From Acidobacteriota bacterium (GTDB lineage Bacteria; Acidobacteriota; Terriglobia; UBA7540), in the NCBI GenBank assembly GCA_021827255.1, contig JAKAWO010000166.1:1-6678 (forward strand): a DNA stretch of 6,678 nt, in the 5' to 3' direction. Of the stretch, positions 4,325 through 6,678 are shown one piece after another. Both the position numbers and the translations under genes were made by a program. Every line of letters begins with the position of its first letter. The first letter of the stretch is position 1. The notes beneath the pieces are model-generated. The model saw only the letters and a list, made by a program, of their open reading frames with translations. It was not told where the DNA came from and did no database searches.

Positions 4325-6678
4325 ATGAGAACTTTCACATGGGGCGGAGGCGGACCCGAGCGGGGCGAGGAGGAGTTGGCGAGCGTGGCGCGCAAGGCAG
4401 GCGGAGATGGGACGAGGATGACCGGGTGGAATGAATTCCACGGCGTCAACTTAGCCTACGTTCTTGAGCTCTACGAGCGTTACCAACGCGATCCGAACTC
4501 CGTGGACCCTCCGGTTCGCGCGATGTTCGAGCGCCAGGGACCACCGACCGAAGTTGGCGAGGAACCGACCGCAACGCCACTGGCATTTGACCGCATTGCC
4601 AAAATCGTCGGCGCCGTCAACTATGCCGAATCTATTCGTAAGTTCGGCCACATGGATGCCCCAATAGACCCGCTCGGCAGTCCTCCGCCCGGCGATCCCA
4701 CACTGCGGCCGGAGTTCCACGGCATCACGGACGAGGAGCTTCGCCAACTGCCCGCCAGCCTTATTGTGCGACCCATCGCGCGCGGCAAATCGAACGCCTG
4801 GGAAGTGACCCAGGCGCTGCGCAAGGTCTATTGTTCCTCGATCGGCTTTGACTACGCCCACCTGCGTGACCCCGACGAACGCTATTGGCTGCACGAGGCC
4901 GTCGAGTCAGGAACTTTCCGCCCTCCCGCCTGCCCGGTGGATGGTCCGGCGCTTCTCGATCGGTTGACGCAGGTGGAAACTTTCGAGCGCTTTCTGCACC
5001 GCACCTTCCCCGGCAAAACGCGGTTTTCGGTGGAAGGGCTTGACATGCTCATCCCCGTCCTCGACGAGGTTATTGGTGGGGCGGCCGAGGCCGGCATGCG
5101 CAACGTGCTGATCGGCATGGCCCATCGGGCGCGGCTTAACGTGCTGGCGCACATACTCCACAAGCCCGTTTTCCAGATTATTTCCGAATTCAAGGATCCG
5201 GTTCGCGCTCGGGATTTCCGAGAAGACTTGGGATGGACGGGTGACGTGAAATACCATTTGGGCGGGCGTCGGGCCATTCAAGGCGAGCAGCACGTGGAAC
5301 TCGTGATCAACATGCCGCCCAACCCAAGCCATCTGGAGGCGGTCAACCCGGTGGTGGAAGGCATGGCCCGCGCCGCCGGAACCTCCGTGGACCGACCGGG
5401 CGCGCCGCGTTTTGACCCTACGCACACCCTGCCCATCCTGATCCATGGTGACGCCTCGTTTCCCGGCCAAGGGGTGGTGGCTGAAACCCTCAATTTTTAC
5501 CGCTTGCCCGGCTATTTCACCGGTGGCACGCTCCACATTATCGCCAACAACCAACTTGGCTATACGACGGATCCCGCGGACTTTCGCAGCGCGCCGTACG
5601 CGAGCGATCTCGCTCGCGGCTACCGCATTCCCATTGTTCACGTCAACGCGGATGATCCGGTGGCTTGCCTGGAAGTCGCAAGGCTCGCTTTCGCCTACCG
5701 CGCAAAATTTCATAAGGATTTCGTCATTGACCTCGTCGGCTACCGACGCTATGGCCACAATGAAGGCGACGAACCGTCCTTTACGCAGCCGCAACTTTAC
5801 AGCCAGATTGCCGGTCATCCGACGGTCCGTGAGTTGTGGGCGCAGAAGCTCGTCCAATCCGGCGAAGTTCAGCCCGAGAGCGCGGAGAGACTCATCCGCG
5901 ACCGAATGGTCGAGTTGGAAGGGGCGCTCAAATCGCTTGAATTCAGCGCGCCACCCGTCGACTCCATGCCGGAAGCGCCTCCGCCCAGCGCGGCACGTCA
6001 CGCCAAGACCGCCTTTCCGATGACTCGCCTCCGGGAATTGAATGCCGGATTGTTGCGGCTGCCGGAGGGGTTCCATCTTCACCGCAAGCTCGAACGAGGG
6101 CGCGAGCGGCGCCGCAAGGTTCTCGATTCACTCGACGGGAAGACCATTGACTGGGCAACCGCGGAGGAACTTGCGCTAGCCTCTATTCTGGCGGAGGGCA
6201 TTGCCGTTCGCTTGACCGGAGAAGATGTGGCGCGTGGAACGTTCAGCCAGCGCCACGCCGTTTTTCATGACGCTGAAACGGGCGACCGGTTCTGTCCGCT
6301 GCAGGCCCTGCCACAAGCCAGGGCCGCTTTTGAGATTCACAACAGCCCCTTGACCGAAGCCGCCGTGATCGGTTTCGAGTTTGGCTACAGCCTGCAAGAG
6401 CCCAGCCGCCTGGTGATCTGGGAAGCGCAGTACGGCGACTTCATCAACAGCGCTCAGACCATGATTGATGAATTCGTCGCGTCGGCGCGCGCCAAATGGG
6501 GTTTGACGCCGTCGCTGGTGATGCTGCTCCCTCACGGGTTTGAGGGCCAAGGCCCGGATCATTCGAGCGCAAGGGTCGAGCGCTTCCTGCAACTCGCAGC
6601 GGAAATCAATTTGCGAATTGCCAGCCCCAGCACCGCGGCGCAGTACTTCCATCTGTTGCGCCTTCAGGCCACGCTGCT
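4325..6678 (+). CDS. sucA: 2-oxoglutarate dehydrogenase E1 component, partial (3' end outside the window)
   Basis: This is the thiamine-diphosphate-dependent E1 subunit of the 2-oxoglutarate dehydrogenase complex. It decarboxylates 2-oxoglutarate and transfers the succinyl group to lipoylated E2 (SucB) in the TCA cycle. 784 codons are visible. An N-terminal E2-contact-like segment (about 43-69, LYERYQRDPNSVD) is followed by the E1_dh domain. There the TPP/Mg site runs from Gly375-Asp376 (HGDASFPGQGVV) to Asn408-Asn409, followed by YRRYGHNEGDEP (473-484). The transketolase pyrimidine-binding domain includes GEDVARGTF (632-640) and HGFEGQGPDHSSAR (737-750). Three histidines that match substrate-site residues of the E. 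coli enzyme are present: His267, His311 and His746. By comparison with the E. coli protein (about 933 residues), roughly 165 C-terminal residues are missing. It lacks the N-terminal acyltransferase domain of mycobacterial Kgd. A TAG stop lies directly before the ATG at 4325, so that is the furthest possible start; GTG 4385 and ATG 4418 are real alternatives. Confidence 0.96.
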   Translation, partial: MRTFTWGGGGPERGEEELASVARKAGGDGTRMTGWNEFHGVNLAYVLELYERYQRDPNSVDPPVRAMFERQGPPTEVGEEPTATPLAFDRIAKIVGAVNYAESIRKFGHMDAPIDPLGSPPPGDPTLRPEFHGITDEELRQLPASLIVRPIARGKSNAWEVTQALRKVYCSSIGFDYAHLRDPDERYWLHEAVESGTFRPPACPVDGPALLDRLTQVETFERFLHRTFPGKTRFSVEGLDMLIPVLDEVIGGAAEAGMRNVLIGMAHRARLNVLAHILHKPVFQIISEFKDPVRARDFREDLGWTGDVKYHLGGRRAIQGEQHVELVINMPPNPSHLEAVNPVVEGMARAAGTSVDRPGAPRFDPTHTLPILIHGDASFPGQGVVAETLNFYRLPGYFTGGTLHIIANNQLGYTTDPADFRSAPYASDLARGYRIPIVHVNADDPVACLEVARLAFAYRAKFHKDFVIDLVGYRRYGHNEGDEPSFTQPQLYSQIAGHPTVRELWAQKLVQSGEVQPESAERLIRDRMVELEGALKSLEFSAPPVDSMPEAPPPSAARHAKTAFPMTRLRELNAGLLRLPEGFHLHRKLERGRERRRKVLDSLDGKTIDWATAEELALASILAEGIAVRLTGEDVARGTFSQRHAVFHDAETGDRFCPLQALPQARAAFEIHNSPLTEAAVIGFEFGYSLQEPSRLVIWEAQYGDFINSAQTMIDEFVASARAKWGLTPSLVMLLPHGFEGQGPDHSSARVERFLQLAAEINLRIASPSTAAQYFHLLRLQATL
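4367..4375 (+). promoter_or_regulatory. Strong Shine-Dalgarno-like run that could set the sucA start at GTG 4385
   Basis: GAGGAGGAG at 4367-4375 is the best match to the anti-Shine-Dalgarno sequence near the sucA 5' end. It lies 9 to 11 nt before an in-frame GTG at 4385. The ATG at 4325 has only AGGGGA (4309-4314) 10 nt upstream. The run could instead simply encode three glutamates if translation starts at 4325, so the evidence is ambiguous. Confidence 0.35.

Noticed and set aside
4907..6082. A 391-codon open frame on the minus strand opposite sucA
   Set aside because: The plus strand of the same interval encodes all the conserved SucA motifs. The antisense translation has no recognisable domain and is explained by the GC-rich codon pattern.

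Overview
The window is GC-rich bacterial DNA carrying ordinary chromosomal genes. I see no insertion sequence, phage gene, integrase, CRISPR array or plasmid gene. My best guess for the host is an Acidobacteriota-like soil or sediment bacterium. The clues are weak: a zinc-ribbon N-terminus, an orphan MacB-type permease, a secreted protein resembling 'VxVGPMxxGL..' proteins I associate with that phylum, and a tandem PilZ protein. The phylum call is inference from memory and is tentative.

Layout, left to right. The 5' end of a zinc-ribbon protein gene runs off the left edge on the minus strand (1-82). A tRNA-Ala(CGC) gene follows on the minus strand (162-237), with an almost consensus sigma70 promoter. 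An orphan MacB/FtsX-type ABC transporter permease lies on the plus strand (360-1556). It converges, across 44 bp, on a minus-strand pair: a small secreted protein of unknown function (3049 to 2474) followed 24 bp downstream by an RmlD-like NAD(P)-dependent sugar-nucleotide reductase (2449 to 1601). A divergent intergenic region of about 185 bp holds a good sigma70-like promoter for a tandem PilZ-domain protein (3235-3849). After a gap of about 475 bp with no convincing gene, the window ends inside sucA, the E1 subunit of 2-oxoglutarate dehydrogenase (from 4325, cut by the right edge).

The genes do not form one pathway. The reductase and the secreted protein may be co-transcribed. The PilZ protein is probably a cyclic-di-GMP effector. 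sucA is central TCA-cycle metabolism. I found no convincing new multi-gene system. The items most worth a second look are the tandem PilZ protein whose first domain has lost the canonical ligand motif, the uncharacterised secreted protein with a highly basic internal stretch, the ambiguous sucA start, and the apparently leaderless zinc-ribbon gene.
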